From an uncultured Bacteroidales bacterium (GTDB taxonomy: Bacteria > Bacteroidota > Bacteroidia > Bacteroidales > Paludibacteraceae): 64,000 nt of DNA. A program made the position numbers and the translations under genes. Positions 45,802 to 54,998 of this stretch are shown here, in pieces (position 1 is the first letter of the stretch; each line of letters begins with the position of its first letter). The DNA lies in NCBI GenBank assembly GCA_944321895.1, contig CALUNA010000005.1, positions 62,001 through 126,000 of the forward strand, written 5' to 3'. The notes under the pieces were generated by a model. It searched no databases and was not told the origin of the DNA. It was given only the letters and a program-made list of their open reading frames with translations.

Positions 45802-45822
45802 AGGCAAGCGGCAGTCATCCAA

Positions 45823-47022
45823 TCAGAGTTTTATGTAAATCTTCCTGCGGTACAATACATGCCCGATAGACCAGCAAAGCACGATAAACAGCAAAGCAAA
45901 AACCAGCGACCCGAAATATGGTCCGAAAAGCGGTTCCAGCAAATCGCCGTATATGAAACCTTTCAGAGTAACATAACGGTCGCCGCGCGCAAACCCGAAA
46001 TTACCGAGCAGGTTGGAAAATATACCGGCCATCACGAAAATGGCCATCGGATTCACGCCGAAGCTCTCAAAAAAGACGCACCAGCGGCGCCGCCCCTGCA
46101 TGTCAATAATCCAGATGAGCAAGGCGAACATCAACGATGCCAGGCCGCAGGTAACCAGCACGTAGCTCGACGACCACAAGGTTTTGTTTATCGGAAAAAG
46201 ATAGTCGAGCAGGAATCCGGCAAACAGGCAGATCGTGCCGAAAATGAATAGCCGCTGTATGCGGACGGCATGTCCCTTTTCCGTATCCAGAAGCAGCCCT
46301 GCCCATACGCCCAGCAGGACATGGGCAATGCACGGAACAGTGCTGACAAATCCTTCGGGATCGAACGGCAAGCCGTCTATCCGGTACATGTGTGATGCGC
46401 CAAGCAAGGCCACATCCACACGCGCGGCGATGTTTCCTTCCGTCAGTTCCAGACTGCCAGTGCCTACCATCAGGGCCGTATAGAACACCAGCACGGCTCC
46501 GGCAATCCACAACACGCGGCGTGGCTTGACCCACAGCAATATCAGCGCACCGAAAAACGACACCAAAGCCAACCGCTGCAACACCCCCAAAACACGCAAG
46601 TTGCCGCACTGGAAAACAGCCGCTTCCAGCAGTTTCTCGCCCAACGACAAATCCTCCGGCCGCAAAGTGCCCAGCGTGCGGCAGAACAACCCGAACCAGT
46701 TCAGGAACAAACCAATCAGAAACAACAGCAAGGAACGCCGGAACAGTTTGACAAAGGTTTGCCCGGAAAGGCGGAAATCAAATTTCCTGTAAGAAACATA
46801 CATGGAAACGCCCATGATGAACATGAAGAACGGGAACACCAGGTCGGTCGGTGTCAGGCCGTTCCAGGCGGCATGTTTGAGCGGCGCATACACATAACTC
46901 CACGAGCCGGGGTTGTTTACGGTTATCATGCCGGCAATTGTGATGCCGCGCAGCACATCGAGTGCCAAGATACGCGGCCGGCCGGCCGGGCTTATCTTTT
47001 GTGTCTTTTCCGGAATATCCAT
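45823..47022 (-). CDS. DUF5009 / HGSNAT-like multi-pass membrane protein
   Basis: A 399-residue membrane protein with about 10 hydrophobic helices. It starts RILALDVLRGITIAGMITVNN, the signature of the DUF1624/DUF5009 acyltransferase-like family related to human heparan-alpha-glucosaminide N-acetyltransferase, and includes the conserved PTDLVFPFFMFIMGVS. In Bacteroidota, relatives are linked to amino-sugar metabolism and some are called NagX, a proposed N-acetylglucosamine transporter. No sugar genes adjoin it here. It overlaps the antiporter gene by 31 nt and precedes the ribF fusion by 21 nt, so all three are one operon. Confidence 0.85.
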   Translation of the reverse strand: MDIPEKTQKISPAGRPRILALDVLRGITIAGMITVNNPGSWSYVYAPLKHAAWNGLTPTDLVFPFFMFIMGVSMYVSYRKFDFRLSGQTFVKLFRRSLLLFLIGLFLNWFGLFCRTLGTLRPEDLSLGEKLLEAAVFQCGNLRVLGVLQRLALVSFFGALILLWVKPRRVLWIAGAVLVFYTALMVGTGSLELTEGNIAARVDVALLGASHMYRIDGLPFDPEGFVSTVPCIAHVLLGVWAGLLLDTEKGHAVRIQRLFIFGTICLFAGFLLDYLFPINKTLWSSSYVLVTCGLASLMFALLIWIIDMQGRRRWCVFFESFGVNPMAIFVMAGIFSNLLGNFGFARGDRYVTLKGFIYGDLLEPLFGPYFGSLVFALLFIVLCWSIGHVLYRRKIYIKL

Positions 47023-49109
47023 TTCAGGCGCGTTTGAATACGTTTAATCAGGTTAAAGTCGGTATCGGAGTTCTCGGTCGTGTTGAAAATCTGTCCGCTG
47101 GCCTCACGGGTGCCATCCTGACGCGGGAACAGAACCAGATAGCTGTTTGCCTCAAAGAACCTGGACAACATGTAAGGTATTTTCTCGAAAAGCTTGTTGT
47201 AGGACAACGTCTGCTTGCGTGCCGATATGACAACAAGCAACTCGTTGGGCCTGATGGCCTTGGCAATAATCAGGAAGTCCTCCCAGTCTTCCAGTTCAGC
47301 AAACGTAACGCCCGACAATCCGCGTTGCTTGCGGTTGCAAAGGCGTTTCAGCACATGGGTCGTTTCCGCGTTGGCATAGAAGCGCACTTTGGCGCCGGTC
47401 TGTTTGGACAAATGCCGGATGCGCTCAAACCAGCCTGTAAAACCGGCCTCCTGCTCGGCATTGGCCGGAACCGCCACCAGAAAACGCTTGATGGTGTTTA
47501 TGGGCTGCACATTCCTGTAAACATAAACCGATTTGCTGACCGACTTGAGCAGGTTGTCAATGATTTCCCCGAAAAAAGTGTCCTTGTTTGTTTCCGGCCG
47601 GTGCAGTCCCACCACAATATCCGTCACATCGCGTTCGTTCACCACCGTTTCTATGCCGTTGGCTATGTTCGCGTCAACATGCGAAATCATGTTTACCGTA
47701 TTGTCGGACGCGGCACCTATCCTGGCCGCGCGTTCCAACAGCTTTTCCGACGCCCTGGACGCCGCCTCCGACTTGCTCACCGAAAGGGCGTAAATGGCCG
47801 ACCCGGCCTTGTTTTCCACCATCAGAACAGCCAGCTCCATCAACGCATCGCAAGTGGCCGGATTGGCAAGCGGAATAAGCATGCGCTCCTTGCGGTCCGT
47901 TTCAGTCTCATCGGGAACCTCCGAAACAGACAACTGCTGCGCCGCATGCTCCGTTACAAAGGAACTGATGGCACACGTGAACAGAATCATGATAATCGTG
48001 CCGTTCAGAACATTCTCGTTCAGCAACCGTTCGCCGGATGGCAATATGATTTCATAGCCAATCATAACGGCAGCCAGTGTGGCGGCAGCCTGCGCGTTGC
48101 TCAAACCGAAAATCATCTTACGGTCTATCGGCTTCATGCCAAAAGTCTTCTGCGTCATCCACGCCGCGAGCCATTTGCTGAAAGTGGCCACCCCCGTCAT
48201 TACGGCGGCAACCAGAATGGCCTCGTAACCGTTGAAAAAAACGCGGAAATCAACCAGCATTCCCACACTAATCAGAAACAGCGGAATAAAAAGCGCATTG
48301 CCCACAAAATTGATGCGGTTCATCAGCGGAGAAAGGTTCGGAATGAGCCTGTTCAGCGACAAACCGACCGTAAACGCACCCAATATGGCCTCCAAACCGG
48401 CCAGCTGGGCCAGAAAAGAACCACAGGCAACCAGGGTCATGACAAAAACATACTGCAATATGCTGTCGCTGTAGTGCTTGAAAAAATATTGCGCAATGCG
48501 CGGAAAAACCCACATGACTATGAAACAAAACAACACCGTCATGCCACACAAACGCAACCAGAAAACCGTGTTGATGGTTCCCTTATAGTATCCGGCTATG
48601 CCGGCCAGAATCAGCAGGGCAAGCAGCACCGTAACAATGGTGCCCCCAATGGTGATGTTGACCGCCTGATTACGGGCCAGACCGTAGCGGCTCACAATCG
48701 GATAGGTCATCAACGTGTGGGAAGCATACATGCTTGCCAACAAAACGGACGACACAAAACTGAAATCCAATATATATATACCCGACAGGACACCCAGCAC
48801 CATCGGAACCAGAAACGTGTACAGACCAAACACCAGACTCTTGTTGCGGTTGCGCCGGAAATCGTTGATGTCTATCTCTATGCCCGACAAAAACATGATG
48901 TAGAGCAAACCTATCTGCCCCATCAGCTTGATGCTGTCGGAATAGGCCAGAAGCCCGGCACCGTGAGGACCAAGCAGCGTACCAGCAAGAATCAAACCCA
49001 CAATGGACGGAATGCGAACCTTGCGGAAAACCATCGGCGACAGCAAAATGACCGCCAGAATGATGGTCAGCACCAGAGTGGAATTTTGGATGGGTAACGA
49101 AAAATCCAT
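46992..49109 (-). CDS. CPA2-type cation:proton antiporter with C-terminal USP-like region
   Basis: A 705-residue protein with an N-terminal Na+/H+ exchanger (Kef/NapA type) domain of about 12 helices (1-400; VGLILAGTLLGPHG, FLSGIEID, GLSLNRLIPNL) and a soluble C-terminal half with two universal-stress-protein-like segments. Such antiporters exchange K+ or Na+ for protons across the inner membrane. The ATG at 49109 is chosen to start directly before the first hydrophobic helix. A good promoter (49153-49183) and an upstream 42-bp tandem repeat array precede it. trkH lies upstream on the same strand, which fits a potassium-homeostasis neighbourhood. Confidence 0.92.
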   Translation of the reverse strand: MDFSLPIQNSTLVLTIILAVILLSPMVFRKVRIPSIVGLILAGTLLGPHGAGLLAYSDSIKLMGQIGLLYIMFLSGIEIDINDFRRNRNKSLVFGLYTFLVPMVLGVLSGIYILDFSFVSSVLLASMYASHTLMTYPIVSRYGLARNQAVNITIGGTIVTVLLALLILAGIAGYYKGTINTVFWLRLCGMTVLFCFIVMWVFPRIAQYFFKHYSDSILQYVFVMTLVACGSFLAQLAGLEAILGAFTVGLSLNRLIPNLSPLMNRINFVGNALFIPLFLISVGMLVDFRVFFNGYEAILVAAVMTGVATFSKWLAAWMTQKTFGMKPIDRKMIFGLSNAQAAATLAAVMIGYEIILPSGERLLNENVLNGTIIMILFTCAISSFVTEHAAQQLSVSEVPDETETDRKERMLIPLANPATCDALMELAVLMVENKAGSAIYALSVSKSEAASRASEKLLERAARIGAASDNTVNMISHVDANIANGIETVVNERDVTDIVVGLHRPETNKDTFFGEIIDNLLKSVSKSVYVYRNVQPINTIKRFLVAVPANAEQEAGFTGWFERIRHLSKQTGAKVRFYANAETTHVLKRLCNRKQRGLSGVTFAELEDWEDFLIIAKAIRPNELLVVISARKQTLSYNKLFEKIPYMLSRFFEANSYLVLFPRQDGTREASGQIFNTTENSDTDFNLIKRIQTRLKWIFRKRHKR

Positions 49110-49152
49110 ATATGAACAATTTGGATGGAACAAGCCTGTTGGAAAACCGTTG

Positions 49153-49183
49153 CAAAATTAAAAAAAACTTCCCAATTATCAAA
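49153..49183 (-). promoter_or_regulatory. Promoter of the antiporter-DUF5009-ribF operon
   Basis: On the minus strand TTTG (49180-49183), exactly 19 nt, then TAATTTTG (49153-49160). This is one of the best -33/-7 matches in the window. Confidence 0.75.
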
Positions 49184-49210
49184 CGCCATGGACACACAGA
49201 CCGAAAAAAC

Positions 49211-49344
49211 GGAATCCAGGGGGTCGAATTTGGCTTCCGCGATGAAAAAAATGGAATTCGAGGGGTCGAATTTGGTTTCCGCGACGAAAAAAATGGAATT
49301 CGAGGGGTCGAATTTGGCTTCCGCGACGAAAAAAATGGAATTCG
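49211..49344. repeat. 42-bp tandem repeat, three full copies and a fragment
   Basis: Units at 49211-49252, 49253-49294 and 49295-49336, then 8 bp of a fourth. Units 2 and 3 differ at one base; unit 1 is slightly diverged. Each of units 2 and 3 contains a perfect inverted repeat AATTCGA-GGGG-TCGAATT. The period equals four helical turns. The array lies between trkH and the antiporter promoter. The 42-bp period is divisible by 3, so it also reads as a 14-residue repeat in open frames on the plus strand, but no start region or neighbour supports a real protein. Confidence 0.95.
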
Positions 49345-49368
49345 CCCCCCTAAACCGTCATATTTTTT

Positions 49369-50868
49369 CTATTTTCTCCAGAACGAAGGCACAAACAGGA
49401 ACAAAACCGTAAACAGTTCCAGACGTCCAATAAGCATGAATATGCTCATAAGCCATTTGCCAAAGGCGGGAAAATGCGCAAAGTTGCCCACCGGTCCCGA
49501 CATTCCCACTCCGGGTCCCACATTTCCCAGACTTGTAATGGCGGCCCCCATGGATTCATCCAGACCGATGCCGCTCAGGCAGAAGAGCAGCACTCCCGTG
49601 ATGCAAATCAGGGCATACAGGATAACAAAGGCCAGCACGTTGTTGACTACCGATGTGGAAATGGTTCGTCCGTTGTATCGTACGGGAATGACCGCGTTCG
49701 GATGAATCAGCCGGCGGAACTCGTAGTAGCTGTTCTTGATAAGAATGACCACTCTGACCCATTTGAGGCCTCCGGCCGTTGAGCCGGCCGATGCACCTAT
49801 GGGCATGATGAACAGGCAGAGCACCCAGAGCACCGTAGGCCAGAGCATGTAATCGGCAGTGGCAAATCCGGTGGTAGTCATCAGCGAAACCACCTGGAAG
49901 AGCGCCGTGCGGAACACTTTTTCCACATCCTTGAGCACTCCTCCGACCGACATGGACTGCATATCCTCTCCCGAGAATGTGGTAATCATCAGCCCGACGG
50001 TTATCAGCAGCGTAAAGGTCAGTATGCCGAACAGATAGGCGCGTGCTTCCTCATCGTTCCAGAGTTTGCTGACTTTTCCGCGCATGACATAGTAGAGCAG
50101 CGCAAAGTTGATGCCGCTCAGGAACATGAAAACGATGATTACGTATTCTATTGCCGGCGATGCAAAGGCTGCAATGCTGGCGTTTTTTGTGGAATATCCT
50201 CCGGTGCCCATGGTGGAGAAGGAATGGCAGATGGCATCGAACCATTCCATGCCGAAAAGCTTCAGCAGCAGGCACTCCAGCAGTGTGAGCAGCATGTAAA
50301 TACCCCACAGCAGCTTGGCCGTGTCCTTGATGCGCGGACGCAGTTTCTCATACGTCGGGCCGGTCGCTTCGGCGGCATAAAGCTGCATGCCCCCCAGCCC
50401 GAACAGGGGCAGAATGGCCAGCGACATGACAATGATTCCCATGCCGCCCATCCAGTGCATCAGGCTGCGCCAGAAAAGTATGCCGTGCGGCATGATTTCA
50501 ACATCCGGAATCACGGTGGCGCCGGTGGTTGTGAATCCGGACATGGTTTCAAAAAACGCATCCGTATAGGTTGGCACAGCCTTGCTGAACCACAGGGGCA
50601 AGGCCCCGAAAAATGCGAAAACGACCCAGACCAGGGCCACGATGATATATCCTTCGCGGCGTCCGAGCCGTTTTTCCGCTCTGTATCCGAGCGCAACGGC
50701 AATCAGACCGACCACCAGCGTAATCAATGAGGAAGTCATGAAACAAGGTGCATCGGGACCTTCGTAGAAATATGCCACACCGGTGGCAATGAACATGGCT
50801 ACCGCCTCAATCAGCAGCAAGGCGCCGAGCGCCAGCAATACGAGCTTGAAATTGAATGTACGACTCAC
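49369..50868 (-). CDS. trkH: Potassium uptake protein TrkH
   Basis: A 499-residue K+ translocating subunit with about 10 helices in four M-P-M repeats. The selectivity-filter segments are visible: SGFTTTGATVI, STMGTGGYST, TTTGFAT and NVGPGVG. It works with the cytoplasmic regulator TrkA, encoded 29 nt upstream in the same operon (dxs-trkA-trkH). No terminator is apparent after the stop; the tandem repeat array begins 25 nt further on. Confidence 0.95.
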   Translation of the reverse strand: MSRTFNFKLVLLALGALLLIEAVAMFIATGVAYFYEGPDAPCFMTSSLITLVVGLIAVALGYRAEKRLGRREGYIIVALVWVVFAFFGALPLWFSKAVPTYTDAFFETMSGFTTTGATVIPDVEIMPHGILFWRSLMHWMGGMGIIVMSLAILPLFGLGGMQLYAAEATGPTYEKLRPRIKDTAKLLWGIYMLLTLLECLLLKLFGMEWFDAICHSFSTMGTGGYSTKNASIAAFASPAIEYVIIVFMFLSGINFALLYYVMRGKVSKLWNDEEARAYLFGILTFTLLITVGLMITTFSGEDMQSMSVGGVLKDVEKVFRTALFQVVSLMTTTGFATADYMLWPTVLWVLCLFIMPIGASAGSTAGGLKWVRVVILIKNSYYEFRRLIHPNAVIPVRYNGRTISTSVVNNVLAFVILYALICITGVLLFCLSGIGLDESMGAAITSLGNVGPGVGMSGPVGNFAHFPAFGKWLMSIFMLIGRLELFTVLFLFVPSFWRK

Positions 50869-50897
50869 AGACAGAAAATTTTTCCGGTTTCCATAAT

Positions 50898-52244
50898 TCA
50901 GTTAAAGAACTTTTCCATTTTGCGGATGGCCGATGCCACGCAGAACACGATAACGTGGTCGTTGGGCATAATCAGCGTGTTTCCGTTCACCAGCATGCCC
51001 ACTCCGTCGCGCATGAGCCCGCCAATGTTCACATCGTCGGGCAGGTTCAGGTCCTTGATTTTGTGCCTCGTTATTTTTGCGCCGGGCGTGGCCACAAACT
51101 CGACCACTTCCGCATCGGCACTGGTCAGGTTGCGCACATTGAGCACATCGGCATCCAGGGTCAGCTGGTAAATGTAGCTTGCCGCAATCATTTTCTTGTT
51201 CAGCACGGTGCCTATGTCCAGCCCCTCGGCAAAGGGGATATAATCAATGTTTTCCACTTCGGCTATGGTTTTGTACACACCGAAACGCTTGGCAGCCAGG
51301 CAAGCCAGGATGTTGGATTCCGAATTTCCGGTCACGGCCACAAAAGCGTCCGTGTCGGCAATGCCCTCCTCCTTCAGCACATCAATGTTGCGCCCGTCGC
51401 CATTGATGACCAGCGTGTCGTTCAGTTTTTCCGAAAGTGCGTAGCTGGCTTCCCTGTCTTTTTCCAGAAGTTTGGTCTGCAGCTCGTCCGGCAATATCTG
51501 AATGGTTTTCTGGGCAATGCGGCTGCCGCCCATAAACATGATGTTCCGGATTTCCACATCTTTTTTGCCGGCCTGCGTCTGCACAAACTTCATGTTCTCG
51601 GCCTTGTTTTCGTTGGTAACGATGCAGTACACCAGATCATCGGCCAGAATTTCATCCGCACCGCGTGGAATAATGGTTTTGTTCTTGCGCTTGATGGCCA
51701 CCACGCGGAAACGCCCGTGTTCAAACTCTCCGGAGTTGAACTTTTTGTTAATCATGATGGCATTGTCGCGCACCTTGATGACCAGTAGCTCCAGTGCGCC
51801 GTCGCCAAACGACAAATGGTTGCGTATCCAGCTTGTGTGGAGCGCCTCGGCAATTTCCTTGGCGGCCAACACCTCCGGACAAATCAGATAGTCCACGCCC
51901 AGTTTTTTCAGAAATTCCTTGCTGGCGGGTTGCAGGTATTCCTCGTTGTCTATACGCGCCAGCGTGCGCTGTGCACCCAGGTTGTTGGCCAGCATGCAGG
52001 CCGTCATGTTCACACTTTCGTAGGGCGTGACGGCAATGAACAGGTCCACACCCTTGACCCCGATATCCTTCAAGTCGTGCAACGAGGTAGGAGAGCCTAC
52101 CTGGGTCAGCAAATCATAATTGACATCCAAATCCTTCAGCTTGGCCTGGTCGGGGTCCATCAAACTGATATCCATATTTTCACGGGAAAGCAGTTTGGCC
52201 AAATGCGTGCCTACCTCACCCGCTCCAACAATGATAATCCTCAT
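50898..52244 (-). CDS. trkA: Trk system regulatory protein TrkA
   Basis: A 448-residue cytoplasmic NAD(H)-binding regulator of TrkH. It is a duplicated RCK protein: RCK_N (IIIVGAGEVGTHLAKLL at the N-terminus) plus RCK_C, then a second RCK_N (MFMGGSRIAQKTIQIL) plus RCK_C, the standard two-copy layout of Bacteroidota and enterobacterial TrkA. It lies between dxs (26 nt upstream) and trkH, making one operon. Confidence 0.95.
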   Translation of the reverse strand: MRIIIVGAGEVGTHLAKLLSRENMDISLMDPDQAKLKDLDVNYDLLTQVGSPTSLHDLKDIGVKGVDLFIAVTPYESVNMTACMLANNLGAQRTLARIDNEEYLQPASKEFLKKLGVDYLICPEVLAAKEIAEALHTSWIRNHLSFGDGALELLVIKVRDNAIMINKKFNSGEFEHGRFRVVAIKRKNKTIIPRGADEILADDLVYCIVTNENKAENMKFVQTQAGKKDVEIRNIMFMGGSRIAQKTIQILPDELQTKLLEKDREASYALSEKLNDTLVINGDGRNIDVLKEEGIADTDAFVAVTGNSESNILACLAAKRFGVYKTIAEVENIDYIPFAEGLDIGTVLNKKMIAASYIYQLTLDADVLNVRNLTSADAEVVEFVATPGAKITRHKIKDLNLPDDVNIGGLMRDGVGMLVNGNTLIMPNDHVIVFCVASAIRKMEKFFN

Positions 52245-52270
52245 ATATCCTTTCTACTTAAAATGCAAAA

Positions 52271-54211
52271 CTACTTGTCCTCACCGTTTTGTTCCTGCCG
52301 GGACAAAACAGCCGCCATACTCTCTTTCAGTCCTTCGGTGTCCAGCCCCAGCATGTGATACAACTCGCTTGTGGAGCCGTGTTCCACAAACTGGTCGCGC
52401 ACGCCCAGCCGCACAACATCGGGGTGGTAGCCGTTGTCGCCCATGAATTCCAGCACCGCGCTGCCCAGGCCTCCGCTGATGACACCATCTTCCACCGTCA
52501 CGACCTTGCGGAAGTTCTTACCCACCTCGTGCAGCAATTCCTCGTCCATCGGTTTCAGGAAACGGATGTCATAGTGCGCTATCGACACGTTACGCTCCTG
52601 CTCCAGCAGCCGTATGGCCTGCGCCGCCGTGTTTCCGATAAATCCAATGCTGATTACGGCGAGGTCGCGGCCCTGCTTCAAGCGTTGTCCTTTGCCTACC
52701 GGCAGTTCCTGCATGGGACGCTCCCAGTCAACGGTAATGCCGCGCCCGCGCGGATAACGTATGGCAAAGGGGCCCTTTCCGGGCAACTGGGCCGTGAACA
52801 TCAAGTTGCGCAACTCCACCTCGTTCAGCGGAGAAGCTATGGTCATGTTCGGAATGCAGCGCAAATAGGCCAGGTCAAAGAGTCCGTGATGCGTTGCGCC
52901 GTCCGGCCCCACAATGCCGGCCCTGTCAATGCACAGCACCATGTTGAGTTCCTGCAAGGCCACGTCGTGAATGATATTGTCGTAGGCGCGCTGCATGAAC
53001 GATGAATATATGTTGCAGAATGGCATGATGCCTTCCTTGGCAAGTCCGGCCGAAAAGGTCACGGCGTGGCCTTCGGCTATGCCCACATCGAACACACGTT
53101 CCGGCATCTCACGTTGCATAATGGTCATGGAACATCCGGAGGGCATGGCAGGCGTGATACCGACTATTTTTTCGTTTTTCCGCGCCAGTTCCAGCAAGGT
53201 TTTCCCGAATACATCCTGGAACAAGGGCGGCATCTGGCTCTCATCCGTCACTTTACGCTCACCCGTAGCCACGTTGAACTCGCCCGGCGCATGCCAAATG
53301 GTGACCGAATCTTCGGCAGGTTTGTAGCCCTTGCCTTTTTTGGTGATGACATGCAGCACCTTCGGACCCTTGTAGTTTTTTATTTCCGACAAGATGCGCA
53401 CCAGGTCGTCCACGGCATGACCATCCACCGGGCCGAAATAGCGTATGTTCAGCCCCTCGAATATGTTGTGCTGCTGCCGTGTGAGCATGGTTTTCAGGCT
53501 TGTATTGAAGCGCAGCAGGCGCCTGCGCCTGTTTTCGTTCATGATATGCAGCTTGCTGAACAACATATACAGCTGATGCCGGAAGCGGTTGTAGGTAGAT
53601 GAGGTATTGATGTCCACCAGATATTGTGTGAATCCGCCTTTCAGCGGGTCTATGGCCATTTGGTTGTCGTTCAGGATAATCAGGAGGTTGTTTTTGTCCA
53701 TCGACGTGTTGTTCAGCCCCTCGAAGGCAAGCCCGCCGGTCATGGCACCATCGCCGATGACAGCCACCACGTGCCTGTCGGGCTCGTGCTGCAGCTCCGC
53801 CGCTACGGACATGCCCAGCCCTGCCGAAATGGAAGTGGACGAATGGCCCGTGCCGAATGCATCGTAAGGACTCTCTTTGGGCGATGGGAAACCGCTCAAG
53901 CCCTTGAACTGACGGTTGGTGTAAAAACGGTCGCGCCGGCCGGTCAGGATTTTATGGCCGTAGGCCTGATGCCCCACATCCCAAATAATACGGTCATAGG
54001 GCGTGTTGAACACATAGTGCAATGCAACGGACAACTCCACGACGCCAAGGCTCGATGCCAAATGTCCCGGATTGTGCGACAACTCGTCTATGATGAACTG
54101 CCGCAACTCTGAACAAACCGCAGGAAGCTCTTCCCGCGGAATTTTTTTCAAATCATCCGGACTGTCTATGTCGGGTAAGTATTTTTTCTCGGCCGATTGC
54201 ATAACACGCAT
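52271..54211 (-). CDS. dxs: 1-deoxy-D-xylulose-5-phosphate synthase
   Basis: Dxs condenses pyruvate and glyceraldehyde-3-phosphate, using thiamine diphosphate, in the first step of the MEP isoprenoid pathway. The 646-residue protein has [10 protein letters not shown], the ThDP motif GDGAMTGG, and the transketolase-type [15 protein letters not shown] in its second half. The start at 54211 follows the -7 box at 54233-54240 closely; 54202 is equally possible. Its joining to potassium-uptake genes is an accident of operon structure rather than a known functional link. Confidence 0.95.
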   Translation of the reverse strand: MRVMQSAEKKYLPDIDSPDDLKKIPREELPAVCSELRQFIIDELSHNPGHLASSLGVVELSVALHYVFNTPYDRIIWDVGHQAYGHKILTGRRDRFYTNRQFKGLSGFPSPKESPYDAFGTGHSSTSISAGLGMSVAAELQHEPDRHVVAVIGDGAMTGGLAFEGLNNTSMDKNNLLIILNDNQMAIDPLKGGFTQYLVDINTSSTYNRFRHQLYMLFSKLHIMNENRRRRLLRFNTSLKTMLTRQQHNIFEGLNIRYFGPVDGHAVDDLVRILSEIKNYKGPKVLHVITKKGKGYKPAEDSVTIWHAPGEFNVATGERKVTDESQMPPLFQDVFGKTLLELARKNEKIVGITPAMPSGCSMTIMQREMPERVFDVGIAEGHAVTFSAGLAKEGIMPFCNIYSSFMQRAYDNIIHDVALQELNMVLCIDRAGIVGPDGATHHGLFDLAYLRCIPNMTIASPLNEVELRNLMFTAQLPGKGPFAIRYPRGRGITVDWERPMQELPVGKGQRLKQGRDLAVISIGFIGNTAAQAIRLLEQERNVSIAHYDIRFLKPMDEELLHEVGKNFRKVVTVEDGVISGGLGSAVLEFMGDNGYHPDVVRLGVRDQFVEHGSTSELYHMLGLDTEGLKESMAAVLSRQEQNGEDK

Positions 54212-54232
54212 ATCTTGCAAATGAACGAACGG

Positions 54233-54240
54233 CAAAAATA
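54233..54240 (-). promoter_or_regulatory. -7 box of the dxs-trkA-trkH promoter
   Basis: TATTTTTG on the minus strand, 21 nt upstream of the 54211 start. It rules out earlier start codons for dxs. Confidence 0.55.
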
Positions 54241-54329
54241 ACATTTTTTTTCAGCATCCCCAAGAATATTATGGAAAGCCTGCAGAAAGAAACGAAAAGT
54301 TGCAGCGTTTTCAGACTGTCAGCAAAAAA

Positions 54330-54353
54330 AATATCCGGCCTGAGCCGGATATT
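54330..54353 (-). terminator. Terminator of the TPM-lemA operon
   Basis: AATATCCGGC and GCCGGATATT form a perfect 10-bp stem with a 4-nt loop, followed on the minus strand by a long T-run. Confidence 0.9.
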
Positions 54354-54371
54354 ACTGTAGTTCTGGGTGGG

Positions 54372-54962
54372 TCAGAATTCCACGGTCGGGGCTTTTTCCG
54401 CGCCGGTTTCCGCCTCGAAATAGGCTTTCTTCTCAAAGCCGAACATGCCGGCAATGATGTTTTTCGGGAAACGGCGTATCATGGTGTTGAATGTCTGCGC
54501 CCGCGTGTTGAATGCATTGCGCGCCACGGTGATGCGGTTTTCCGTACCTTCCAGCTGGCTTTGCAGTTCCAGAAAGTTCTGGTTGGCCTTCAGGTCCGGA
54601 TAATTTTCCGCAACCATGAGCAGGCGTCCCAGAGCCGCGCCTACTTCGCCCTGCGCTTCCTGATAAGCCCGGATGTTTTCCTCGGTCAGGTCATCCGCAG
54701 CAATAGTCATCCGTGTTGCATTGGCACGTGCGTTGACCACAGCCTCAAGCGTTTCGCTTTCATGTGCCGCATAGCCCTTGACCGTTGCCACCAGGTTCGG
54801 AATCAGGTCGGCACGACGCTGATACTGGTTTTCCACCTGCGCCCATTCCTTGAGCACTTCCTCCTCGGCCGTTACCATTTGGTTGTAGCCGCGCATCAGC
54901 CAGAAAGCTATGATGGCCACCACCGCAATAACGGTCATTACAATTGCTGAACTCTTTTTCAT
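54372..54962 (-). CDS. lemA: LemA family protein
   Basis: A 196-residue protein with an N-terminal hydrophobic helix (about 5-22) and the alpha-helical LemA domain: GYNQMVTAEEEVLKEWAQVENQYQRR is its start region, followed by LIPNLVATVKGYAAHE and GMFGFEKKAYFE. LemA proteins are membrane associated with the C-terminus usually outside; they occur next to TPM-domain proteins in many bacteria, as here. The molecular role is not established. Confidence 0.92.
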   Translation of the reverse strand: MKKSSAIVMTVIAVVAIIAFWLMRGYNQMVTAEEEVLKEWAQVENQYQRRADLIPNLVATVKGYAAHESETLEAVVNARANATRMTIAADDLTEENIRAYQEAQGEVGAALGRLLMVAENYPDLKANQNFLELQSQLEGTENRITVARNAFNTRAQTFNTMIRRFPKNIIAGMFGFEKKAYFEAETGAEKAPTVEF

Positions 54963-54998
54963 TTTCCGTCTTTTTTGTATTGATTGTTAATTTGCTTT

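Noticed and set aside
46962-49097. A 711-codon open frame opposite the antiporter gene
   Set aside because: Composition is rich in Gln, Asn, His and Arg with no fold or motif, and it mirrors a clear membrane protein.
49112-49705. Plus-strand open frame containing a 14-residue tandem repeat
   Set aside because: The repeat stays open because the 42-bp period is divisible by three. The frame runs antisense into trkH and has no family match, so a protein is unlikely; the DNA repeat itself is reported.
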